A stretch of 64,000 nt of DNA from Cololabis saira (Eukaryota; Chordata; Actinopteri; Beloniformes; Belonidae), in contig NC_084592.1 of the NCBI RefSeq assembly GCF_033807715.1, forward strand, positions 25,877,001-25,941,000. Reading direction: 5' to 3'. The notes under the pieces were generated by a model. The model saw only the letters and a list, made by a program, of their open reading frames with translations, was not told the origin of the DNA and did not search any database. Shown piece after piece: positions 56,362 to 64,000 of this stretch. The number at the start of each line of letters is the position of its first letter. Within the stretch, counting starts at the first letter, position 1. The position numbers and the translations under genes were made by a program.

Positions 56362-58726
56362 GCAGATGTCCTCCGTATTTATTACAAATTATTTCAGGTC
56401 CCCGAAATGAGGCATACATGCCAGTTATTTTTCTCTAATTTAATATCTTGTGTACATTTCAAAGCAATTGTGTATCTAAGAGTTACTACATTTTCTTATT
56501 TTTAATTTGTGTTTTTATTTATTTGAAAAGTTGCCATTTTCATTTTACTAAACTGCCTTTTTTATACAACAATTTTGTTTTGGCCAGTCTTCTCCATACT
56601 GTGCATTAGTTTTAACAACTTAGGTCCTAATGGTTCTGTGGTCTTTTTCACTTTAAAACTCTTAAAATCTTACCTGAACAAGTTGTTCAGTCCTCACTTA
56701 TTCTGTGTTTTAATGTTTCTTCGGAAGAAAGAAAAGTAACTTGGATTTGTTCTGGGTTTTTTTTTTTTTGTTTGTTCTTCCACCAGGTTCCCAGACCAAA
56801 GGCAAAAATGACCAAAAGAGACCAATCAGCCCCACACCTTCTAGAGTTATTAGCCAATGACCGACAGAGTCAGGCTGGGCACATGTTGCTCAATCTGAGT
56901 TCAGATCCATCCGCTTTAATCAGAGAGGTTAGTACTTGTGTTCAGTTTAAGTTCAATGAAAACATGACATTGACACTGACATTCGCTCTGACGTGTCAAA
57001 AGTTATAAATTCAGTAACTTTTGACGGAATGAACACACCCTCCACTACACATGGGACCCACAATTCAGTTTGACAACATTGGACAAAGTGAACAGACGAC
57101 AATGGTCTGTGTGCTTTTGTTAGATACATCATATTTGTGCACATAAGATTGCATCACATTTTATATGATTAGAAGGCTGTGTGAACATTGAGTCAGTCAA
57201 ACACTCCTGTTGCACTTGGTCTGTAGTGAAAAAAATAAACATGTAAAGGGGAGATTGTTGGAAGCAACCACACTTTATCATAACTATTTCATAAACATTA
57301 TTGATAAATTGATGTTTTCTTTAGATTGGTAGAAACTGACCCTTTTTTTTTGTGTGTGTGTAGGTGGTGGAGGCATTTGGCAATCGTAGTGGTCAGGACT
57401 CTCTGTTTGAGCTTCTCTGGGGTCCACAGGCCTCTACTGTGTCCTCCTTTATAGCAAACGATGACATTCGCTCTGTGAGCGCTATGGCTCCGGCGCTCTC
57501 TCAGCTGGCCAAATGTGACACCGGTACAAAACTAATACTTTTTCTGAAGTAATAAAGAAGCCGGAAGTAGTATCTGTCCGCTGCGATAGTAACGTTGCTG
57601 CATCCTTTTGTAGGGTCGATCCTGTTGCACATGGGTGATTTGCAACATCTGAGTTGGTTGGGGCTACAGTGGACTCTTCTGAGTCAAAGGCCTCCTTTGC
57701 GTGACTGGCTGAAACAGCTATTTCCTAGGCTTACACTGGAAACCTCAAAGGTGGACACCAATGCACCAGAGTCGATCTGCCTGCTGGATCTGGAGGTAAG
57801 ATAGAATCATGGAAACTGATTTGACAGGCCTTTCTTATAAATTTACAACTACTAAAATTCCCAAGGTGATTCAAAAACAGGAGCTGTACTAATGTCTGTT
57901 AAATGACAATCAGCCAAGTCATGATGGGTGAAGGTGTCCTTAAACTGTATTCAGTAGACCTCCACCAGCACTTATTATTCTTACACTTATTCGTGTATCT
58001 AATTTGATGTTTCTCTTGTTGATAAAACATTCTGTTATGTTTGGTTTTGTGTCCAGGTGTTTTTATATGGTGTGGTGTTCTGCAGCAACTGTCAGCTTCA
58101 GGAAAGAGCGAAGATCAGCGGCCTCATGAACCAGCAGCAGCTCTTTGAGCCTCGCTGCCTCCCTCTTCCTCTGCTGCTCCTCTTGAGCACTGACCGACAG
58201 AGGGAGTGGTGGGATGCCATCTACAGCCTCATTCACAAACGAGCAGTGTGAGTATCTAAACTGCCCAGGTCCTTGTAAAATACAGTACGTTATAAATGAA
58301 AAACTTTACAATGCCACTTGCATTATTCTTAATCCCCAATCAAAGTTATTGAAAAGCCATAATCTGCTAGCTGTTCTCCAGTTTCCATACTTGTTACCAG
58401 GGAACTAAACCTGCACCTGCATAAATCGTGACACTTTTCCAGAAATAACTAAGAAAATTGTAAGAATAAACTTAGGGTCTTCAGTTTCCACCCAGTTTTA
58501 CTTAATCATTCCCACATCATTAATTTACTTTCACAAAACAGAAAAAAATGTGTTTGTTTTACTGTAATTAATATTCAAATGTGTCCGTTTGTCCTCTTGC
58601 AGTCCAGGCACGTCAGCAAAGCTGCGTATGATTGTGCAGCACGGACTGAACACCCTGAGGGCCAGAGAGAAACATGGGCTTCAACCAGCGCTGGCCATCC
58701 ACTGGGCTCAGTGTCTCAGTCAAACG

Positions 58727-58780
<54 letters not shown>

Positions 58781-61568
58781 CCACCTACACTGTTAACTCA
58801 AGCTTAATGAGTTTCCATGAATGGCAGACAAAACAATTCTCAACCATTTGCTTGACTCTTGTCCTGATCACTATTTCTGACGGGGATAAAAAGTTGAATT
58901 TTCATAACTAAGTTCGGCTTCTTTTTGAGAATCTTTCAGAACACTACTGCTCAAGCCACATGAAGGGAACGCCACACATAATTCAGACAGACTAGTTCTT
59001 TTTCCCTCAGGGGAAAGGTTGTGCTTCTTTCATGTTTGTGCATGAAATTGTTATTTCTGAACAATCTGACATTTTAACTGCACCATCTTGAAATTGAAAA
59101 TGTCAGCGGATTGGTGTCACAGTCAGTGAGGGTTGATGTTGGTCCTAAACCCTGACCAGTTGAAAACCACTGCTTTAAAGTGTCTTGTGTTTGGAGGTTG
59201 TCGTGACAAAAAATGGTCTCACAGTTGTGACACAAATGAGCGCCACAAGCCATAAGAGCTCTCATTCAGAAATGCAAAAAATTCAGAAAAAGAGATGTCA
59301 GAAAACTGCAATGATAAAATCCTGGAGCTGCTGCAAAGGACAAAGTTGATGCAACAAAAGAGACATGGCATTAATAATCATGCTGACGCAGCAGTAGGGG
59401 AGAGCTCCATGTGGGGCAACCGCAGACTGAATCAAACCAAAAAACATGGTGGACATTTCTAATTTTTAGTGAATAAAATCAATATTTTGAGTTAGTTTCT
59501 GCATAAAAATGCATTTTGATTACATTTCTAGCGAGAATTATATATTTTACTTTCATAATATTCACTCAGTGAATGTACATAATCACTTGCTTGCCCGTTG
59601 TTGTGAAGATCTCTCCAGAATAAAGGCTGATTTATGGTTCCGCGTTACACGCGTCCGTGTCGATTTAACGCGGAACCATAAATCAGCTCCCGAGCCGGCA
59701 GGCTGTTCTCATCCCGAAAACATCAGAGAAAATTTCTTAACAGGCGTTATTTGGATAAACTGAGCCCAGGTTGGGGATCTTAACGGTTACTTTTACGCCT
59801 GGAAAAAACATTAAAACTTAATAAAGTGGTATATTAACAGCGCTACAGCGGAAATTAAAACCGCTTTTAGTTCTCGGCTTCCTGATTATGGTGTGACGTA
59901 TGTGCAAACCTAACTATGCAGTCGCTTACGTACCCAAACGTAAACCACGCAGTGACGTAGCAAGTGGTGTCCCAATCCCTAGGGAAGATTACAAGGGCCC
60001 TACTCATTTTTAGGGCTAGTGGTAGAAAGTAGGGGGTGTATTGGGATTGGCCCAAAAATGGGATTTGTGTCTGTATCTATATCATTTATAAAGCTACCAC
60101 TCAGTTAATCTCAGACACGGTGCACAACCAGCTTGAAAAGTATGCAGCTACATCGGTATACACTGTGCAGACACTTGTGCTTTCACAGCTGTTCCTTGTT
60201 GTCGTGCAGCTGCTGAACAGAAGTAACTGTAATATGTCCAAACGGCCATCTGTTGCCTCCTTCACCATGTGTTATTTTGTGGTAGGACTTGTAACAACTG
60301 AATAAATGGCTTGTGTTTTGCAAGTACTGCAGATCATTCCTGCATTAAGCTAATGTGAAAGGCTCATCTTCTCTCTGACATCTGCGGGTGTTTGTTAAAC
60401 AACAGGGAGACGGTGTGAACTCGTACTATGACCAGAAGGAGTACATCGGCCGCAGTGTCCATTTCTGGAGAGTTGTTCTCCCTCTGTTGGAGAAAATCAG
60501 AAACAGACGCAGTATACCAGAACCCCTCGATCCCCTCTTCATGCACTTTCCTTCCAAGGATATTCAGGTTGATGTTGTTCTTAAATTTCCATTCTGAACT
60601 AAAAATGTTGAGAAATCTCAAGTGCTGTCTTAATTCTTACTAAGTGTGTTTATGTGCATTTTGTGTTCTTTTCCAGATTTCTTCTGTGAAAGGTTATGAA
60701 GAGGAAGCTAAAATAGTGTATGCTGTTCTCCTTGACATTGAAGGCAAAACAGAGGAGGCAATCGCCACCTTGGAAAGCATCAATAACATGTCGTCCAGCT
60801 GGCATTTAGCACAGGTAAATACTTACTGACACACGACTGTTAATAGAAACTGGAATTACTTCCTGTTTGTTCTGGCTTTTATTGAAACACTGTAAGGACT
60901 CTTGGTGTGTTAGGCAGGACTGTCTTTGTTTTGGTTCTTCACTGTATCTGACTGTAGCAATTACAAACTCAAATTTTCATCAGTTACTTTTAGACCAGAG
61001 GAGGTTAAAATAAAGGTATTTATTGTCCAGGTTCTACAAAGTACTTGTGCTCTTTTTCTATAGTATGACATATATGATTATGGTCTATATATATATTTAT
61101 TAGGGCTGGGCGATATGGACCAAAAGTCATATCTCGATATTTTCTAGCTAAATGGCGATACTCTATATATATCTCGATATTTTTTTCTGTGCCTTAATTG
61201 GGGTTTCCCCCAAAGCATTATAGCATAGCATCTCTGTTGGCTTCATTTTTTTCTGAGGCAAACCCTTAAAAAAACAGTCAGTTTTAATACAAAGCCTCGT
61301 GCCAAATGTCACACAGGTACCTTTGTTAACAGAGGTCTGCACAATATCAAAATGTATAAAACAAATGAAATAAAAATAAACTGCCTGCATTTATAGAATA
61401 AAAAGGCTTCTTGAATAAAATAAAACAAATATCCCTTTCCTGCATAACAATTAAAGTAAAATACACTGTGCAATTAATACAATGTAGGTTTTTTTTTAAA
61501 TCGATATAAACGATATTGTCTCGTACCATATCGTGTTTAAAAATATATCGATATATCGCCCAGCCCTA

Positions 61569-61608
<40 letters not shown>

Positions 61609-64000
61609 AAGTCCTATATTTTGCTGGCTCACAAAGATGACAGTTTTTAATAGAAATAATATTCACGATTAACTTTCACCTGGACCACCCTCTGCATCTC
61701 TGTTTTTTTTTCTTATTTGTTTTCCCCATGTTTAATACAACGTATGGTGATTCTGTTGCAGATCTATCAGCGGCTGTCAGAGGAGGCCAGCAATGGGGTT
61801 GAGGAGACCCAAGACAGGTGTATCACATTTTTGAGGAAGTTCAGGACCTATCTGTTAAAGATCTACAATGCCAATGCCGAAGACATTGATAAGGTAAGTC
61901 CCAATTTTAAACCTTCACATGACCGAAATAAACATTTCTAAATATTTTCAATTGAAGTTGGATTTTTTTTTTTTTTTTTTTTTTCCCCCTCCCCCAATTG
62001 AAGTTGGATTAATGGCACATTGTGGGAAGTTCAATTCAATTCAATTCAATTTTATTTATATAGCGTCTAATACAACAGAGTTGTCTCTAGACGCTTTACA
62101 GAGACCCATACCCAGAACATGACCCCCGAGCAGATATTACATAAACAATGGCAGGTAAAAAAACTCCCCTAGTGGGAGAAAAACCTTAAGCCAAACAGTG
62201 GCAAGGAAAAACTCCCCTTTAGGAGGGAAGAAACCTTGAGCAGGACCAGGCTCATCAGGGGGGACCCTCCTGCCGAGGGCCAGACTGGTGGGTCAGGGAC
62301 GGCAACAGCACAGCAGGCAGGTGGAAGCAGCAACGGGATGACCGGGGGTGGGGACCGCAGGCCAGCACACAGCTCCCGAAGCTCCGGCCCAATCAGCAAG
62401 TCCCAAGTTGGGGTGCAGGGTCAGGAAAAGACTTGTGCTCCGTAATGCAAGCTACAAGCCACCCACGGCCACCTGCAGGACAAAAGAGAGAAAAGGGAGG
62501 AGAAGGGGGGGCCAGCAACGGGATGACCAGGGGTGGGGACCGCAGGCCAGCACACAGCTCCCGAAGCTCCGGCCCAATCAGCAAGTCCCAGGTTGGGGTG
62601 CAGGGTCAGGGAAAGACTTGTGCTCCGTAATGCAAGCTACAAGCCACCCACGACCACCTGCAGGTTCCGGTGTCCGGCAAAGGATGCTGCAACATGGACA
62701 AAAGAGAGAAAAGGGAGGAGAAGGGGGGGCCAGCACAAGAAACTACAGGAGCGACTCTGACACACTAAAGTTTACACTACCTAGAGATTTACCAACACCA
62801 GCTAGAGGTTTACTAAACACTAACTATAGGCTTTACTAAACAGAAAGGTTTTAAGTTTAGTTTTAAAGGTGGAGGTGGTGTCAGCCTCCTTAACCCAGAT
62901 TGGAAGTTGGTTCCAAAGTAATGGTGCCTGATAGCAGAACGCCCGCCCTCCAAATCTACATTTAGATACTCTAGGAACTACGAGTAAACCTGCACTCTGA
63001 GAACGGAGAGCTCTGACAGGAACATAAGGCACTATCAGGTCTTGCAAATAATGCGGAGCTAAGCCGTTTTGGGCTTTATATGCAAGTAATAGAATTTTAA
63101 ACTGGATTCTGAATTTTACGGGTAACCAATGGAGCGACGCTAACACTGGAGAGACGTGGTCTCTCCTGCTAATTCCTGTCAGTACTCGTGCTGCTGCATT
63201 TTGGATCAGCTGGAGCCTATTCAGCAAATTACTTGGACATCCTGCTAACAACACATTACAGTAATCTAGTCTAGAAGATACAAACGCATGAACTAGTTTT
63301 TCTGCATCACTCTGTGAGAGGATTTTCCTAATCTTTGCAATATTACGGAGATGGAAAAAGGCTATTTTACAAACCTGATTGACATATGGTTTAAACGACA
63401 AATCCTGATCGAAAATAACACCAAGATTTCTCACAGTTGCACTGGAAGCCATCGCAACACCATCTAATCCCTTCCTAAGATGCTCTGGACCAAGAATGAT
63501 AACCTCTGTTTTATCTGAATTTAGAAGCAGGAAATTTCTGGAGTGTCTCCTCTCCTCTCTGTTTGAACTCTGGTGCTTTTATACCCATTTTCTTCTTTTG
63601 GTTTCCCAGCTACCAGTGCCCATGGAGGAAATTGTGGATCTCCTGAATGACGTAAACCAGCAGCTGGGGGAGAATGTGCAAGACATGGATGAGGAGGACG
63701 ACAATGAGGTGGACCATCCAAGAGGTCTGGCTCACTCCAGCCCCGCTCTCCCCACAGTGACCAGTCCAGCCTTATCACACATTAAGTTTTCTACTCCCTC
63801 TCCCAACAAGAGCATCGTCTCTCCTTCTAAAAGACTGGCAAGTGCAAATTATTGGTTATTGTCAATAAGAAATGTAAGCTTTTTTTGTGTTTATCATATT
63901 GTTAATTGTGTTCATCACAGATTGAATAATTCTTTCCACCTGTTTTTCAGATTTCTCCAAAGACACCACCTCACTGGGTTGAGGACCAAAAAAGCCTCCT
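51025..64000 (+). CDS. ranbp2: ranbp2 (Nup358), 5' part of gene, spliced, runs off the window
   Basis: Seventeen exons were read in the window, about 827 codons: 51025-51096, 53503-53570, 53669-53780, 54461-54613, 54802-55032, 55183-55325, 55783-55978, 56787-56927, 57364-57523, 57614-57795, 58057-58247, 58603-58726, 60406-60567, 60677-60814, 61762-61893, 63610-63837 and 63951 onward. All phases agree. The protein is the giant nucleoporin of the cytoplasmic pore filaments, a Ran-binding and SUMO E3 scaffold. Only the N-terminal TPR and alpha-helical region that anchors it to the pore is here; Ran-binding, zinc-finger and cyclophilin domains should follow outside. Similarity to the human N-terminus is clear throughout (MRRSK start, QERDPKAH, NAPESICLLDLEV, REKHGLQPAL, EYIGRSVH). 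Confidence 0.95.
51488..51849. mobile_element. TA-flanked MITE (CAGGACTGTCTCAG ends)
   Basis: CAGGACTGTCTCAGAAAATT at the left and the complementary right end (AATTTTCTGAGACAGTCCCG, one mismatch) are flanked by TA at 51486-51487 and 51850-51851. Tc1/mariner type; no transposase. Confidence 0.85.
51540..52110. repeat. Inverted duplication of an 85-bp segment
   Basis: The segment at about 51538-51618 (TTGTTCAGTAATTAATGTAA ... TACCTCTTATCATTTTAT) reappears as its reverse complement at about 52022-52107. The first copy lies inside the CAGGACTG MITE, the second outside it. Confidence 0.75.
52307..52705. mobile_element. Foldback MITE (CACTGCAAAAACTC ends)
   Basis: CACTGCAAAAACTCAAAATC at the left and its complement at the right, with inverted similarity continuing almost to the centre (AAATCTTGTTCC/GGGACAAGATTT). 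It would fold into one long hairpin of roughly 190-bp arms. No target duplication I can defend. Confidence 0.8.
52920..53445 (+). pseudogene. Rex1-like LINE 3' end, degenerate
   Basis: Frame fragments read HWYHFIYKTITGSNPAYLCS and later ASDLNHLQQTLKLHTFIPF, resembling the C-terminal end of fish Rex1-type reverse transcriptases. The tail ends CTGGTTAAATAAATAAAATA. Several stops and frame changes; 5'-truncated. Confidence 0.65.
53503..53570 (+). CDS. ranbp2: ranbp2 exon 2
   Basis: KPVKGFLFAKLYFEAKEYEL then AK and a partial codon; acceptor CTACAG, donor GTAAGA. Start of the TPR region. Confidence 0.95.
53669..53780 (+). CDS. ranbp2: ranbp2 exon 3
   Basis: Contains VQERDPKAHKFLGQLYERE and NKAVGCYK, a TPR helix pair; acceptor TTCTAG, donor GTAGAG. 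Confidence 0.95.
54461..54613 (+). CDS. ranbp2: ranbp2 exon 4
   Basis: 51 codons, RSVDLNPAQKDLVLKVAELL ... AAKLLPGNPAVFNLK; phase 0; donor GTAAGT. The SVELNP-type TPR signature is present. Confidence 0.95.
54802..55032 (+). CDS. ranbp2: ranbp2 exon 5
   Basis: 77 codons beginning EQMLSRQGQQGWNQLFDLLH and ending VVVRTLQ; phase 0; donor GTAATG. Confidence 0.95.
55183..55325 (+). CDS. ranbp2: ranbp2 exon 6
   Basis: EYLAQPSVSSNEKMSRRLQR ... LLAHCNLLRITL ... LDAFR; ends phase 2 before GTTAGT. The acceptor is the AG after TTTGTTTC. Confidence 0.9.
55783..55978 (+). CDS. ranbp2: ranbp2 exon 7
   Basis: FDQAMQTLSSTASRHADDLC ... EMKGHLYLHAATLLLKFAQD ... CYLIAYQ; a T-rich tract and TTCAG precede it; donor GTACTC. 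Confidence 0.95.
56787..56927 (+). CDS. ranbp2: ranbp2 exon 8
   Basis: VPRPKAKMTKRDQSAPHLLE ... GHMLLNLSSDPSALIRE, 47 codons, phase 0; acceptor CACCAG, donor GTTAGT. Confidence 0.95.
57364..57523 (+). CDS. ranbp2: ranbp2 exon 9
   Basis: VVEAFGNRSGQDSLFELLWG ... QLAKCDT plus one base; preceded by TGTGTGTGTGTAG, so the acceptor follows a TG run rather than a usual pyrimidine tract. Confidence 0.93.
57614..57795 (+). CDS. ranbp2: ranbp2 exon 10
   Basis: GSILLHMGDLQHLSWLGLQW ... NAPESICLLDLE, phase-matched; acceptor TTGTAG, donor GTAAGA. Confidence 0.95.
58057..58247 (+). CDS. ranbp2: ranbp2 exon 11
   Basis: VFLYGVVFCSNCQLQERAKI ... CLPLPLLLLLSTDRQREWWD ... HKRA plus GT; donor GTGAGT at 58248. 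Confidence 0.95.
58603..58726 (+). CDS. ranbp2: ranbp2 exon 12
   Basis: PGTSAKLRMIVQHGLNTLRA ... EKHGLQPALAIHWAQCLSQT; ends phase 0. The donor GTACAC is immediately continuous with a CA microsatellite. Confidence 0.93.
58727..58776. repeat. (AC)n microsatellite starting at a ranbp2 splice donor
   Basis: Donor GT followed by about 24 AC units; the first AC is intron position +3. Confidence 0.95.
58777..60405 (+). other. ranbp2 intron 12
   Basis: Non-coding. It includes a small palindromic MITE (59628-59690) and, around 59760-60060, GC-richer sequence with GGGCCCTA and AGGGATTG motifs that may be another decayed DNA element. No exon seen. Confidence 0.5.
59628..59690. mobile_element. Minimal palindromic MITE (TTATGGTTCCGCGTTA family)
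   Basis: CTGATTTATGGTTCCGCGTTA-type left arm and its exact complement at the right around a centre of about 20 bp (ACGCGTCCGTGTCGAT). It shares its ends with the element at 42435-42566. Confidence 0.7.
60406..60567 (+). CDS. ranbp2: ranbp2 exon 13
   Basis: GDGVNSYYDQKEYIGRSVHF ... SIPEPLDPLFMHFPSKDIQ, 54 codons, phase 0; acceptor AACAACAG, donor GTTGAT. Confidence 0.95.
60677..60814 (+). CDS. ranbp2: ranbp2 exon 14
   Basis: ISSVKGYEEEAKIVYAVLLD ... ATLESINNMSSSWHLAQ, 46 codons, phase 0; donor GTAAAT. Confidence 0.95.
61101..61568. mobile_element. hAT MITE (TAGGGCTGGGCGATA family), copy 2
   Basis: Ends TAGGGCTGGGCGATA and ATATCGCCCAGCCCTA; inverted relative to the copy at 20839-21465, with which it shares the interior (GGGGGAAACCCCAATTAAGG-type block in reverse complement). 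It lies in AT-repeat sequence, so no reliable target duplication can be called. Confidence 0.85.
61762..61893 (+). CDS. ranbp2: ranbp2 exon 15
   Basis: IYQRLSEEASNGVEETQDRC ... YLLKIYNANAEDIDK, 44 codons, phase 0; donor GTAAGT. Confidence 0.95.
61949..62010. mobile_element. Tiny poly(T)-headed retroinsertion with 16-bp target duplication
   Basis: CAATTGAAGTTGGATT occurs at 61949-61964 and 61995-62010. Between them are only about 20 T and an 11-bp C-rich piece (CCCCCTCCCCC). A long target duplication around a homopolymer fits target-primed reverse transcription of a severely truncated RNA on the minus strand. Confidence 0.5.
62031..63538 (-). mobile_element. L2-like LINE, 5'-truncated
   Basis: A minus-strand fragment within ranbp2 intron 15. 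The 3' tail is (ATTGA)n after a TATATAAATA stretch; a 3' UTR with a 185-bp tandem duplication (62329-62700, GGGGACCGCAGGCCAGCACA blocks) follows, then the C-terminal part of ORF2 at 62820-63538. Confidence 0.85.
62820..63538 (-). pseudogene. C-terminal part of L2-like reverse transcriptase ORF
   Basis: An open frame that starts inside the RT: LLLNSDKTEVIILGP, then VRNLGVIFDQDLSF, FFHLRNIAKIRKILSQ, SRLDYCNVLLAGCP, IQNAAARVLTGISRRDHVSP, LASLHWLPVKFRIQFKILLL and LWNQLPIWVKEADT. This is the thumb and C-terminal domain of fish L2-type elements. The FADD catalytic block and the endonuclease are missing, so it is a dead-on-arrival copy, although the retained frame is open. Confidence 0.85.
63610..63837 (+). 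CDS. ranbp2: ranbp2 exon 16, followed by a probable GC donor
   Basis: 76 codons, LPVPMEEIVDLLNDVNQQLG ... NVQDMDEEDDNEVDH ... SPSKRL. The only donor that keeps frame with exon 17 is GCAAGT at 63838-63843, otherwise consensus; the nearby GTGCAA at 63842 would shift the frame. Confidence 0.88.
63951..64000 (+). CDS. ranbp2: ranbp2 exon 17, cut by window end
   Basis: ISPKTPPHWVEDQKSL..., matching human SPKTPPRWAEDQNSLL as recalled; acceptor TTTTTCAG. Phase 0. Confidence 0.93.
   Translation, partial: MSPKTPPHWVEDQKSL

Noticed and set aside
59628..59690. Palindrome considered as a small RNA hairpin gene
   Set aside because: Ends match a longer transposon-derived palindrome at 42435-42566, so it is a MITE.
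62236..62839. Overlapping + strand frames with repeated GTAGQHTAPEAPAQ-like blocks
   Set aside because: They lie antisense in the tandemly duplicated 3' UTR of an L2-like LINE.
63842..63847. GT donor (GTGCAA) for ranbp2 exon 16
   Set aside because: It would add four bases and break the frame into exon 17, whereas GCAAGT four bases earlier keeps it.

Overview
The window is eukaryotic and almost certainly from a ray-finned (teleost) fish. Coding sequence is split into short exons with GT-AG introns. It holds two vertebrate genes head to tail on the + strand, lims1 (PINCH-1, five-LIM focal-adhesion adaptor) followed by ranbp2 (Nup358, nuclear-pore filament protein). The same neighbour pair is known from human 2q12. 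The remainder is dominated by fish-type repeats: hAT, Tc1/mariner, TTAA-flanked and TTA-flanked DNA transposons, L2/Rex1-like LINE ends, one full-length non-LTR retrotransposon, and long CA, GAAA, ATGG, AT and CTG microsatellites. Very few of the long open frames are genes; most are translated microsatellites.

Layout. 1-12,444: 5' flank of lims1 with no convincing gene. It holds hAT elements (79-919, 2597-3370, 4223-4599, about 9650-10095), an array of five CRE octamers (3395-3446), a TTAA-flanked element (6730-7553) and a TA-flanked inverted-repeat element (8060-8734). 12,445-45,054: lims1. There are two alternative first coding exons (12,445 and 23,617), both joining in phase to a common exon at 31,105. 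Seven further constitutive exons follow. Within them sits a tandemly duplicated 93-bp exon encoding the second half of LIM4 (34,964 and 35,607), and two alternative last exons encode the end of LIM5 (43,757 and 44,940). Every junction phase closes: the set 31,109 to 45,054 with one exon 7 gives 325 codons plus stop, the length of human PINCH-1. 45,055-47,125: 3' UTR with a polyadenylation signal. 47,182-48,774: a dead Tc1 element, followed by an older Tc1 remnant and a LINE tail. 51,025-64,000: ranbp2 exons 1-17, about 827 codons covering the N-terminal TPR/helical region; the gene continues beyond the window.

Most notable points. (1) lims1 has two exon-choice points, in LIM4 and LIM5, the domains known in mammals to bind Nck2 and Rsu1, so splicing could switch adaptor partners while leaving the ILK-binding LIM1 unchanged. 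(2) The intron before the alternative last exons carries a three-level nest of transposons, each with its own target-site duplication. The innermost is a 5-kb LINE with two intact ORFs and a GC-rich minisatellite containing 36 uninterrupted CTG units. (3) ranbp2 exon 16 appears to use a GC-AG intron.

Limits: exon calls rest on reading frame, splice consensus and recalled similarity to the human proteins. UTR limits, transcript structures and TE family names were not checked against any database.
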